The position numbers were made by a program, and so were the translations under genes. Positions 1 through 6,205 of a stretch of DNA of 8,616 bases are shown here, piece after piece. Below the pieces are notes generated by a model, which ran no database searches, was not told the DNA's origin, and was given only the letters and a program-made list of their open reading frames with translations. The DNA comes from Blastocatellia bacterium (GTDB lineage Bacteria > Acidobacteriota > Blastocatellia > Pyrinomonadales > Pyrinomonadaceae), in assembly GCA_013695495.1 (NCBI GenBank), contig JACDAK010000330.1, forward strand, positions 1 through 8,616. Direction: 5' to 3'. The stretch's first letter is position 1. The number at the start of each line of letters is the position of its first letter.

Positions 1-1
1 T

Positions 2-685
2 CGTCGACTTTACGCGCTCGTCGCTCTAGCATTTGCCGTGCTTATCTTCGCGGGTTTCGCGCGCACCTATTACCTGCGCGGCCTCATCACATCGCACGAG
101 ATCTCGACGCTCGTCCACCTTCACGGCATAACGATGACGGCATGGGTGATGCTCTTTGTCACGCAGGTCTTTCTAATCTCGAGCAAACGCATTAAGCTGC
201 ACATGCGGCTCGGCATCGCCGGCATCGCACTCGCAGCTTTACTTGTCGTCGTCGGCTACCTAACGTCCGTAACGGCGACCCGCGTCGGAACGCCTTCCGC
301 TCCGCCGGACATTCCGCCGCTCGTATTCCTCATCGTCCCGCTCGGCGATCTGCTGATGTTCGTGATCTTCTTCGCGGGAGCTATTTATTATCGAAAGAAA
401 GCAGCAAACCATAAGCGGTTAATGCTCCTTACGGTTATCACCTTGCTCCCGCCCGCGATCGCCCGCATCCCGATCGAATCGCTCCAATCGCTCGGCCCGC
501 TCTGGTTCTACGGCTTCCCAGATGCGATCCTGCTCGGCCTTCTAATTTTCGACACCTGGCACAACCGCCGCCTTAACAAACTCTTCGCCGTCGGCGCTGT
601 TCTGCTCATCGCATCACACCCGCTAAGACTGATCTTCGGCGGCACCGAAATGTGGCAAAACTTCGCCGCGTGGCTCGTTGGCTAG
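2..685 (+). CDS. Multi-pass membrane protein, uncharacterised, 5'-truncated
   Basis: The frame is already open at the first full codon (position 2). A GTG at 38 could serve as a start, but it lies inside the first hydrophobic segment (LYALVALAFAVLIFAGFA), so the true start is probably upstream of the window. The visible part has about six to seven membrane-spanning stretches. Conserved-looking histidines sit in short motifs: HLHGITMTAW, KLHMRLG and NHKRLM. Paired His residues at helix ends are typical of small haem-binding or DUF2306-like membrane families, but I cannot assign a function or prove haem binding. It ends in TAG only 19 nt before the convergent portal gene ends, with no clear terminator in between. 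Its composition matches gltX, so I take it as a host gene marking the left edge of the phage-derived block. Confidence 0.8.
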   Translation, partial: RRLYALVALAFAVLIFAGFARTYYLRGLITSHEISTLVHLHGITMTAWVMLFVTQVFLISSKRIKLHMRLGIAGIALAALLVVVGYLTSVTATRVGTPSAPPDIPPLVFLIVPLGDLLMFVIFFAGAIYYRKKAANHKRLMLLTVITLLPPAIARIPIESLQSLGPLWFYGFPDAILLGLLIFDTWHNRRLNKLFAVGAVLLIASHPLRLIFGGTEMWQNFAAWLVG

Positions 686-704
686 CCCGATAACCTATGA
701 TACG

Positions 705-2015
705 TCAATATTTTCGATTCGCCGATCTAATCACACTCTCCGATGATAGAAGCTCATCAGCATCCGCCCCGTAGCCCGCCTCGCTCAATGCTTGCTCCGC
801 TGAGATGCCGATGCGGCGTTTCAGGAGCAGATTTTCGAGCATTTCTTTTTCGGAAAGGCGTGCCGGGTCTTCCCACCGCGGCATCACATCGGCTTCGCCC
901 ATTCCCTCGATCCTCAGTGCAAACGTCATCACATCCGCCCACACATCGCCGAATGAGGCCTGCCGGTCACGGACCTTTGCGATAAAACGCGACTCTGATT
1001 TCCTGATCGATTCGCCGCTCGGATATCCCCGCGTGTGCGGCAGCAAATAATAGAGCGGCGTCGCCGTGACCGATGCCATGTCCACGCGAAAGCTGTCCTT
1101 CACCTTCAGAAACTGATCAAGGTTCGCCGTTTCAAAATCGCCGAACCGAGCGTTTTCGCTCTGCGCGATCCACAGATGGTCGACTGATTCGTCGAACGGC
1201 GGTATCGGGTCGCCGTCGAGGTTATATTCGATCTCGATTCCCGCCGCCCACCGCTGCCGAAATGCCGAAAACTCCATCGCCACCAGCATATCAAGCACAG
1301 ATTTGTTCAGCCCGTCCTGGATCGGGATCGCCGGGTCCAGCTCCGACCTGCCAAACGCACCGATGTCCGCGTTGTTCGCGAAATGGAACACCGGCACAAG
1401 CCCGTAAGCATTTTCAACAATGTGCGCCTCGCCCCCTTCGCGAAACGGGACGAACTCCTTCGCATCGGTCAACGCTCCTTCGCTAGACCGCTCCGTTACA
1501 AAGCGCTCGATGCGGTCGGCATAGAACAAGTTCAGGCGAGTGCGGCGATCCGATGTCCGCCAATGCTTCGCCGCACGCACGATAACCCCCGGGTTCTCGT
1601 CGTCATATACCACCGTGCAGTTCATCGCTTTGTGCGGAAAGATCGCCGCACCGCCATCCGCATCCGGCCATACGATGACATACGCGTCGCCGTTCTTCAG
1701 CACCTCTTTATGAACCTCGGCCGCACGCAGCGTCATCCGGTTCCGCCGCCATATGCGGTCGGCCGCCTCTTCCAACCGCCGCGTGCCGGCGCCGTGCGAG
1801 CCGAAGCCCGTTATACGCATCTTGTCTCGCACCGCATCGCACACCGCGGGACACAGATTCATCGAAAATTCGCGAAACAGCGAACCGAACGTGCTCTTAA
1901 ACTTTTCCGTCGCGAACGCAAGGTTGTGGTCCCCGCGATAGTACCGCTCCGTCAGGTCATATCGGCTCGCCGCCTTTCTAAATGTTTTGATCGCTTCTTC
2001 TATATGTTCTTTCAT
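705..2015 (-). CDS. Phage portal protein, SPP1 gp6-like
   Basis: This 436-residue protein would form the ring at one capsid vertex through which DNA is packaged, docking the terminase motor. The SPP1 gp6/actinophage-type portal signature is visible. There is an N-terminal helical part with YYRGDH (25-30), a central region with NNADIGAFGRSELDP (214-228) leading into a long helix rich in Met, Ala and Phe (about 231-258), and a PSGESIRKSESRF motif (332-344) followed by the helix around FGDVWADVMTFALRI. The length is near the lower end for this family and looks complete. The ATG at 2015 has an AAGGAG at 2026-2021, which overlaps the terL stop codon, so the two genes are tightly coupled. It is the last gene of the leftward operon and ends tail-to-tail with the host membrane gene. 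No minor head protein gene follows, which is unusual next to a portal gene. Confidence 0.9.
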   Translation of the reverse strand: MKEHIEEAIKTFRKAASRYDLTERYYRGDHNLAFATEKFKSTFGSLFREFSMNLCPAVCDAVRDKMRITGFGSHGAGTRRLEEAADRIWRRNRMTLRAAEVHKEVLKNGDAYVIVWPDADGGAAIFPHKAMNCTVVYDDENPGVIVRAAKHWRTSDRRTRLNLFYADRIERFVTERSSEGALTDAKEFVPFREGGEAHIVENAYGLVPVFHFANNADIGAFGRSELDPAIPIQDGLNKSVLDMLVAMEFSAFRQRWAAGIEIEYNLDGDPIPPFDESVDHLWIAQSENARFGDFETANLDQFLKVKDSFRVDMASVTATPLYYLLPHTRGYPSGESIRKSESRFIAKVRDRQASFGDVWADVMTFALRIEGMGEADVMPRWEDPARLSEKEMLENLLLKRRIGISAEQALSEAGYGADADELLSSESVIRSANRKY

Positions 2016-2024
2016 TCTTGCTCC

Positions 2025-3368
2025 TTAAAATCCTGCTGCTCCTGCGCCTTTGCCCGCCAGCGACGCCACAGCAAGGCTTACGGCATCGACCTGGTCGTCG
2101 TGCCGCCCCTCGGGGAACCGGCAGACCTCCTCCAAAAATTCGTCTATCCAACTGCCGCGCACCAACACGACCTTGCCTTCCTCTGCACGGCTCGCCCACG
2201 GCAGCGCCCGCGTCAACTTGTCCGCATCTGCCCGCACGCTCCTTATGCTCTTCCGCATAAGGCTCCGGTCGCGCAGCAGGTCCTGCACCAGCGCCTGCCC
2301 GTGCAAAGCCTTTTCGATCGCGTGCACCGTGTCCTTCTCCTCGGTGATCCGCGCGATCACATATCGCCGCTGATCCGGAAACTCGATCCGCGCCCGAAAG
2401 CCGTCCGCGATGTAAAGGTCACCGGTCTTCTCATCCAACGCACATCGGAACGACGCCGTATAATCCGCCGTCGTCTTTGACGAGACCGCAAGGTCATAAG
2501 CCCGGCACCAACGCAGCCCAACCGGCGCCCTTTCGACGATCCTCGTGAACCACTTCCGCTTAAATATCCCGCCGTCGCGCGGCACCGGCCGCTGCTGATA
2601 TAACGCAGAAAACGAATACGACCCGATCTTCGCCTTGATCCTCAGCAACGCCTCGCGGTTATATCGCTCGGGGCAAAGGGCCTCGCCTTCGCCCCGGCCC
2701 ATGGCGTCAAATTCGGCTCTCGCTTCAACCTCTGCAAGCGCCGGCAGGTTCAGCACGTCCCACTTCTCGCCGCCGCCTCCCATCTCTTTCAAAAGCCTCC
2801 CGGCAAGGTCGTCCTCGTGCCATCGCGTCTGGATCAGGATCATCGCCGCACCCGGTTCAAGCCGCGTATAGATGTCGTCGTTGAACCAATCCCATGTCGA
2901 ATCGCGAAACGCGCGGCTCTCCGCCTCTGCACGATTCTTCACCGGGTCATCGATCACGATCAGCCCCGCGCCGTAACCCGTCACACCCGCGCCCACGCCA
3001 ACCGCACACAACCCGCCGCCTGCCGCCGTCTCCCATTCGTCAACCGCCTTACGCTCACGCGACATCTCCGCACCAGCCTCTGCAAGCCGTCTGATCTTGC
3101 GCGAAAAACGATTCGCGAGCCGCTGGTTATATGAGCCTAATATCACGTTCAATTTCTGATTGCGGATCATCCGCCACGCTGAATATCTCACCGTTACCGT
3201 CTCCGATTTCGAGTGCCGCGGCGGCATAAATATCATCAGTCGCCGCGTACGCCCTTCTGTTACTGCCCGCAGCTTTTCATAGATCAGCAACTGGTGCGGC
3301 CACGTCCACGTCCAGGCGTTGGCAGTGGAGGGCAGCCACAGTTGAAAGTCCGGCAGTCCGTCGTTCAT
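2025..3368 (-). CDS. terL: Phage terminase large subunit (packaging ATPase and nuclease)
   Basis: This 447-residue DNA-packaging motor has both expected domains. The ATPase part carries the variant Walker A MPPRHSKSE (48-56), a Walker B LIVIDD (136-141) and a coupling motif around LIQTRWHEDDL (178-188). The RNase H-like nuclease part shows acidic residues in RAYDLA (D292) and ADYTAS (D302), and the C-terminal GRHDDQVDA motif (421-429). All catalytic motifs are present, so the enzyme should be active. The start at 3368 is preceded by GGTGA, a weak ribosome-binding site, and lies 3 nt after the stop of the upstream coiled-coil gene. No small terminase subunit is adjacent, although it normally sits just before terL; lysis genes take that place here. 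The motif pattern is of the headful/phage-type large terminase family, but I cannot infer the packaging strategy from sequence alone. Confidence 0.95.
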   Translation of the reverse strand: MNDGLPDFQLWLPSTANAWTWTWPHQLLIYEKLRAVTEGRTRRLMIFMPPRHSKSETVTVRYSAWRMIRNQKLNVILGSYNQRLANRFSRKIRRLAEAGAEMSRERKAVDEWETAAGGGLCAVGVGAGVTGYGAGLIVIDDPVKNRAEAESRAFRDSTWDWFNDDIYTRLEPGAAMILIQTRWHEDDLAGRLLKEMGGGGEKWDVLNLPALAEVEARAEFDAMGRGEGEALCPERYNREALLRIKAKIGSYSFSALYQQRPVPRDGGIFKRKWFTRIVERAPVGLRWCRAYDLAVSSKTTADYTASFRCALDEKTGDLYIADGFRARIEFPDQRRYVIARITEEKDTVHAIEKALHGQALVQDLLRDRSLMRKSIRSVRADADKLTRALPWASRAEEGKVVLVRGSWIDEFLEEVCRFPEGRHDDQVDAVSLAVASLAGKGAGAAGF

Positions 3369-3371
3369 ACA

Positions 3372-3767
3372 TCACCGCAGCACCGCGCCGATCGCCGCGC
3401 CGATGGCAACATCGCCTATCCGCTTCCAAACGGACGTCCGCCGAGCCTTCAGCCCGTCGATCAGCCGCTCCTGCGCCGCTATCACCTCGTCCTTCGCCGT
3501 GATCGTCTCGTTCTTCGCCGCGAATGCCGCTCGAAGCGCATCGTTCTCGCTCCGCCGCGTCGCATTCAACTCTTCGAGCAGCGACACCGTCGCCCTCTCC
3601 GTATCCAGACGCCGACGCAACGCCGCGTTCTCAACCTCAAGCGCCCCTATCAGCTCACGCGATGCGTCCAGTTCACCGGTCGGAGCCTGTCCCGCTGCGC
3701 TGCCGTGCCAGCTCAAGAGCACGCCGGGCAGCAGCAGTACGATCAGCGATAATTTCAATTTCCTCAT
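3372..3767 (-). CDS. Secreted coiled-coil protein, possible outer spanin partner
   Basis: This 131-residue protein has a signal-peptide-like start (basic MRKLK, hydrophobic residues 6-18, possible signal peptidase I site near SAA at 23-25). A long charged coiled coil follows (about 33-107). The end is a short hydrophobic, glycine-spaced segment, IGDVAIGAAIGAVLR (117-131). It begins inside the preceding spanin-like gene in another frame, overlapping it by 95 nt, as Rz1-type outer spanins do with Rz. There is no lipobox cysteine, so it would not be a standard lipoprotein. If it is a spanin partner, its anchor must be the N-terminal hydrophobic segment or the C-terminal glycine-rich one. A longer form starting at 3821 is possible but has no membrane logic at its N-terminus; the ATG at 3767 has a clear AGGAGG. 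Alternatively it may be an unrelated morphogenesis protein. Confidence 0.7.
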   Translation of the reverse strand: MRKLKLSLIVLLLPGVLLSWHGSAAGQAPTGELDASRELIGALEVENAALRRRLDTERATVSLLEELNATRRSENDALRAAFAAKNETITAKDEVIAAQERLIDGLKARRTSVWKRIGDVAIGAAIGAVLR

Positions 3768-4014
3768 CTTGCCTCCTGGCCGTCCGGCGGACCTCCGCCA
3801 AACTCGCCTCCAAAAATTCAACCTTTTGTCGAAACGCGTTCGCGTCGATCTCGAGCCGCCGAGCTCTCTGCTCAGAATGCTCAGCCCTCCCGCGAGCCTC
3901 GGTCACCGAACGCTCTAGCCGCCGCATCTGCACGTGCATCGCAACGCCCCAGGCTACCGCCAGCATCACAATGCCTGCACCGACAATGACGTAGATCTTC
4001 ATCCACAGGCTCAT
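3673..4014 (-). CDS. Inner-membrane spanin-like (Rz-like) coiled-coil protein
   Basis: The 113-residue product has one N-terminal membrane segment (about 7-28, KIYVIVGAGIVMLAVAWGVAM). An almost continuous charged coiled coil follows to about residue 105, then a short polar tail. This is the layout of inner-membrane spanins, which span the periplasm and fuse the membranes in the last step of lysis of Gram-negative hosts. The context agrees: it follows the endolysin and holin-like genes and contains the start of a second secreted coiled-coil gene in another frame. The ATG at 4014 overlaps the holin stop as TGATG and has GGAGG 7 nt upstream. A GTG at 4017 would add one residue but sits closer to that site. 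There is no sequence match I can name, so the assignment rests on topology and position. Confidence 0.65.
   Translation of the reverse strand: MSLWMKIYVIVGAGIVMLAVAWGVAMHVQMRRLERSVTEARGRAEHSEQRARRLEIDANAFRQKVEFLEASLAEVRRTARRQDEEIEIIADRTAAARRALELARQRSGTGSDR
3772..3777 (-). promoter_or_regulatory. Ribosome-binding site fixing the start at 3767
   Basis: AGGAGG on the minus strand lies 4 nt before the ATG at 3767, inside the coding region of the upstream spanin-like gene. It favours this start over the in-frame start at 3821, and it makes the product begin with a normal signal-peptide-like sequence. Confidence 0.7.
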
Positions 4015-4220
4015 CACTCATCCTCCCGATTCCGTCGCCGGGCCTCACGCTCCTTCATGTGGATCTGCAGCGCGACGTCTATCGCCTTGCCCACCGCAAA
4101 AAAGATGATCGGCAGCACTATCGCCGAAATTATCGTGATCAGCGTCCGCATCTCGATCGCCGCCAGCACGGACGTCGCCGTGCTGCCATACGCAATAAAA
4201 AAGTTTTTCAAGTCGTTCAT
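4014..4220 (-). CDS. Small holin-like membrane protein
   Basis: The 68-residue protein has one strongly hydrophobic segment (about 26-43, TLITIISAIVLPIIFFAV), a following amphipathic stretch (44-55) and a very charged C-terminal tail, KEREARRRNREDE. A weaker hydrophobic stretch at residues 7-22 could be a second membrane helix. Small size, a charged C-terminus and a place between an endolysin and a spanin-like gene fit a holin, which would permeabilise the inner membrane and time lysis. Holins share little sequence, so this is a call from layout and context. The ATG overlaps the endolysin stop as ATGA and has a very strong GGAGGAGA (4231-4224), suggesting high translation coupled to the endolysin gene. 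Confidence 0.7.
   Translation of the reverse strand: MNDLKNFFIAYGSTATSVLAAIEMRTLITIISAIVLPIIFFAVGKAIDVALQIHMKEREARRRNREDE
4022..4026 (-). promoter_or_regulatory. Ribosome-binding site for the spanin-like gene
   Basis: GGAGG on the minus strand lies 7 nt before the ATG at 4014 and only 4 nt before the alternative GTG at 4017, which favours the ATG. It lies inside the end of the holin-like gene, so translation of the two is probably coupled. Confidence 0.6.
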
Positions 4221-5356
4221 CGTTCTCCTCCGTTAACCGCCCTCTCGCGGATCTTTCCAAGTTCAACCTGCCGGTACAGATACAGCAGCATCACAACCGC
4301 CGTCGCTCCCGCGACAAAGAACCAAACCTCGCGCGGCAGCCCCGCCAGCACGCCAAACAGCGCCCATCCCATCTGCCACAACGTCGCCGCGACAGTTGTC
4401 CACAGCGATTTCGCCCGGTCCGTCCGCGTCGTCACGGCATGCGCCATACGCTCAACCTGGTCATATCTCGCCGCCGCGCTATTTATCTTTTGCTCGACGT
4501 CATCGAGAGCTTCGCGGCCTCTAATAAAATTCACGGCGGTTTGCGGCAGGGGCCGGGGATCACAGGCAGGTTGTTCGAGGTTCCTGGCAGGTAGATCTGT
4601 GGGCTTTTCAGGTAGGTTCGCGGCCCCCGCCGCATCGCCGCTATCCGCCCGAGTTTCGGGCAAGATTCCGATAGATTCATTCGTAAGCCTTACGCCGTGC
4701 ACCGTCAGCGGCAGCTTCAGTTCCCATCGCCCAAGTGCGATCTGCATCAGGAAGAACCGCGTGCGATATCGCGTCACGTTCAGCCGCGGGATCGACGCAA
4801 GCCAGGCATCGCGGCAACGCACATACTCCGTTATCCACAGCCGCTCAAAATTCGCCGCCGTACGTGCAACCCGCACCCGGTCGCGGATCAGCGCATAAGA
4901 CCCGTGTGTCATCGAATCGTAGATGACCGCCAGCGACAGCGGCTCGCGAAACCCTGACCCATCACACGCCGCGATCGCCGGCTTCAGGTAACGCTCACGC
5001 GCGATCAGCATCTGGGCCTCTCGCATCTCGCTCGTAACCCCCGCTGCACGCAGCGCCGCTTTCAGAGTGGCGTTCCCAGCGGCGCTGGCAACCGACTTAG
5101 CCGAGCGGTCACGTAGTGCCGAGAGGCTCGCCGCCAAAACGCCTCTCCCGACGGCGCCGCCAAACTCCAGGTAGCGCTCCACCACCTCGTGCAGAGCACC
5201 CGACCGATGTGTGAACTGGCTGATGCCGTACGAAATGCCCGCGCCGTCATCGAGCACCGCGACCGCCGTCGGATCACCCTCTGCCCGCCCGGTCTCAAAG
5301 ACCCTTACGATCGCCAGCGCTTTCAATATTTCCCGATCTGTAAATATGTGTTTCAT
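4217..5356 (-). CDS. GH46 chitosanase-like endolysin with C-terminal membrane hairpin
   Basis: The 379-residue protein opens with a glycoside hydrolase family 46-like (lysozyme-superfamily) domain. Residues 20-24 (FETGR) place a likely catalytic Glu at 21. The stretch DDGAGISYGISQFTHRSGAL (36-55) matches the family's DGxGYTxGIxxFxSGTG motif, with the second acid probably Asp37. The hydrolase part fills about the first 235 residues. A Pro/Ala-rich linker follows, then a helical stretch, then two hydrophobic segments (about 318-339 and 344-361) split by LPRE, and a charged tail. So it is probably a membrane-tethered muralytic enzyme, or one that is its own holin or pinholin. In a phage lysis cassette the substrate is more likely peptidoglycan than chitosan. 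A GTG at 5371 would add five residues; neither start has a clear ribosome-binding site. It is the first gene of the leftward operon. Confidence 0.8.
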   Translation of the reverse strand: MKHIFTDREILKALAIVRVFETGRAEGDPTAVAVLDDGAGISYGISQFTHRSGALHEVVERYLEFGGAVGRGVLAASLSALRDRSAKSVASAAGNATLKAALRAAGVTSEMREAQMLIARERYLKPAIAACDGSGFREPLSLAVIYDSMTHGSYALIRDRVRVARTAANFERLWITEYVRCRDAWLASIPRLNVTRYRTRFFLMQIALGRWELKLPLTVHGVRLTNESIGILPETRADSGDAAGAANLPEKPTDLPARNLEQPACDPRPLPQTAVNFIRGREALDDVEQKINSAAARYDQVERMAHAVTTRTDRAKSLWTTVAATLWQMGWALFGVLAGLPREVWFFVAGATAVVMLLYLYRQVELGKIRERAVNGGER

Positions 5357-5566
5357 AGATGCAACATTCACTTGCGAACGAATCGCGTGTTTGATATTGT
5401 GAAACGGACGGACGATATCGGGCGACCTTCATTCAACCTTCTTCGCCGCTTGCATACCGCCCGGCCACACACAGACTACCGCGTCACCACGCAGTCGCCG
5501 ATAGCGACCTGCACGGCGCGATCGATCGGATCAATTTGAACGAAATAGACGAAAGGAGAGACAGGA
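5357..5566. promoter_or_regulatory. Divergent control region between the two operons
   Basis: About 210 nt separate the endolysin start from the HTH gene start, and both operons are transcribed outward from here. I see no full consensus promoter on either strand. I do see a cluster of dyads: CGATATCG at 5413-5420, a longer inverted repeat at 5491-5512, and CGATCGATCG at 5519-5528. There is also a short tandem ACGGACGGAC near 5404. The small HTH protein encoded next door is the obvious candidate to bind here. No convincing small gene fits inside the region. Confidence 0.5.
5491..5512. repeat. Inverted repeat, candidate operator or leader hairpin
   Basis: GCA-GTCGC, a five-base centre CGATA, then GCGAC-c-TGC forms an eight-pair dyad with a single unpaired C. 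It lies about 55 nt before the start of the HTH gene and next to a perfect CGATCGATCG palindrome. It could be a protein-binding site or a hairpin in the leader of the rightward transcript. Confidence 0.4.
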
Positions 5567-5800
5567 ATGAAACAGCTATTGGATTTTACGCCACGAGTAA
5601 AACTGCGGCTCGGCGAGATAGAACGCATCATCAAGGCGCAGCGCATCATCGTCCCGCCGCCCTCGCGGCAAACGCTGGTGAAGATGTGCGAAGAAGGAAT
5701 CTTCGAAACCGTCGGCAGCGGCCCGACCGCGCTCGGGTGGCTCGTTTTCGAAGACTCGTTCCTAAAATGGGTGCGGGAGTTGGACGAAACGGCCGACTAG
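5567..5800 (+). CDS. Small excisionase/MerR-like winged HTH protein
   Basis: This 77-residue protein resembles the HTH_17/excisionase fold. It has an N-terminal helix with PRVKLRLGEIERII (9-22), a recognition helix around PSRQTLVKMCEEGIF (32-46), a short wing (47-58) and the family-typical closing helix starting FEDSFLKWVREL (61-72). Such proteins bind DNA as regulators or as recombination directionality factors. Here no integrase is present, so a regulatory role on the divergent promoter region is more likely. A second possibility is that it replaces the missing small terminase subunit, which is also an HTH protein. It has an excellent AAGGAG 8 nt before its ATG and is the first gene of the rightward capsid operon. 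Confidence 0.7.
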   Translation: MKQLLDFTPRVKLRLGEIERIIKAQRIIVPPPSRQTLVKMCEEGIFETVGSGPTALGWLVFEDSFLKWVRELDETAD

Positions 5801-5881
5801 ATCATTCGTTTTATTCCTATCATTCGCGGCGTCAAAACGCCCGTTCCCCGCGGCCAACCGTTCGGCTAACCTTGCGAATGT

Positions 5882-6184
5882 ATGAACGACGAAACACAAA
5901 ACATCGCAGGGAGCACCGACGCAGAGGCAGATCAGCCGACGCTCGCGTCTCCCGAAAGCAACTCCGAGCTCGACGAGCTTCGGCACGAGATCGAGGAACT
6001 TAAGACGGCGATCAGCCGGTCCCAATACACGGCCCCACCGCCGCCCGCGTCCATCGACGCCGGTGCCGGATCCGGCCGCACGCCGGGCTACTTGACCGCC
6101 GAATCACTTTCGCGGATGACCGCAGCCGAGATAGCAAAGCTCGACTGGGAAGAGGTCCGCACCGTTCTGGCCAACGGCCAATAA
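5882..6184 (+). CDS. Small acidic scaffold-like protein
   Basis: The 100-residue product has an acidic, disordered N-terminus, a short coiled coil (about 29-46, ELDELRHEIEEL core) and a Pro/Gly/Ala-rich middle (50-69). It ends in a helical segment, LTAESLSRMTAAEIAKLDWE (71-90), followed by EVRTVLANGQ. Such small, acidic, coiled-coil proteins directly before a major capsid gene are usually scaffolds that guide procapsid assembly, and a C-terminal helix contacting the coat is common. It is short for a scaffold; P22's is about three times longer. The start has no clear ribosome-binding site. The 81-nt gap before it holds only a small hairpin, GGCGT-CAAA-ACGCC, at 5828-5841. It lies 21 nt before the capsid gene. 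Confidence 0.6.
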   Translation: MNDETQNIAGSTDAEADQPTLASPESNSELDELRHEIEELKTAISRSQYTAPPPPASIDAGAGSGRTPGYLTAESLSRMTAAEIAKLDWEEVRTVLANGQ

Positions 6185-6205
6185 AACTTAGAAGGAAATA
6201 AACAC

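Noticed and set aside
1383..2480. 365-codon open frame on the plus strand
   Set aside because: It lies antisense across portal and the end of terL, is rich in Arg, His and Pro without domains, and is a shadow of high-GC coding on the other strand.
3213..3752. Plus-strand frame opposite terL and the coiled-coil gene
   Set aside because: Arg/Gln/Pro-rich shadow with no domain; terL motifs on the minus strand are unambiguous.
3768..3821. N-terminal extension of the secreted coiled-coil gene
   Set aside because: It would put an Arg-rich, non-hydrophobic stretch before the signal peptide, and the internal ATG has AGGAGG right before it.
4550..4620. Imperfect short repeats (caggtaggtt/ggcaggtt-like) in the endolysin linker
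   Set aside because: They are few and diverged and simply encode the Pro/Leu/Ala-rich linker; not a clear tandem array.
5801..5881. Hairpin GGCGT-CAAA-ACGCC as a terminator between the HTH and scaffold genes
   Set aside because: The stem is only five pairs and has no T-run after it, so termination is not supported.
5536..6003. 155-codon plus-strand frame overlapping the HTH gene
   Set aside because: It is Arg-rich, out-of-frame translation of the HTH and scaffold region; the HTH frame has the better ribosome-binding site and a recognisable fold.
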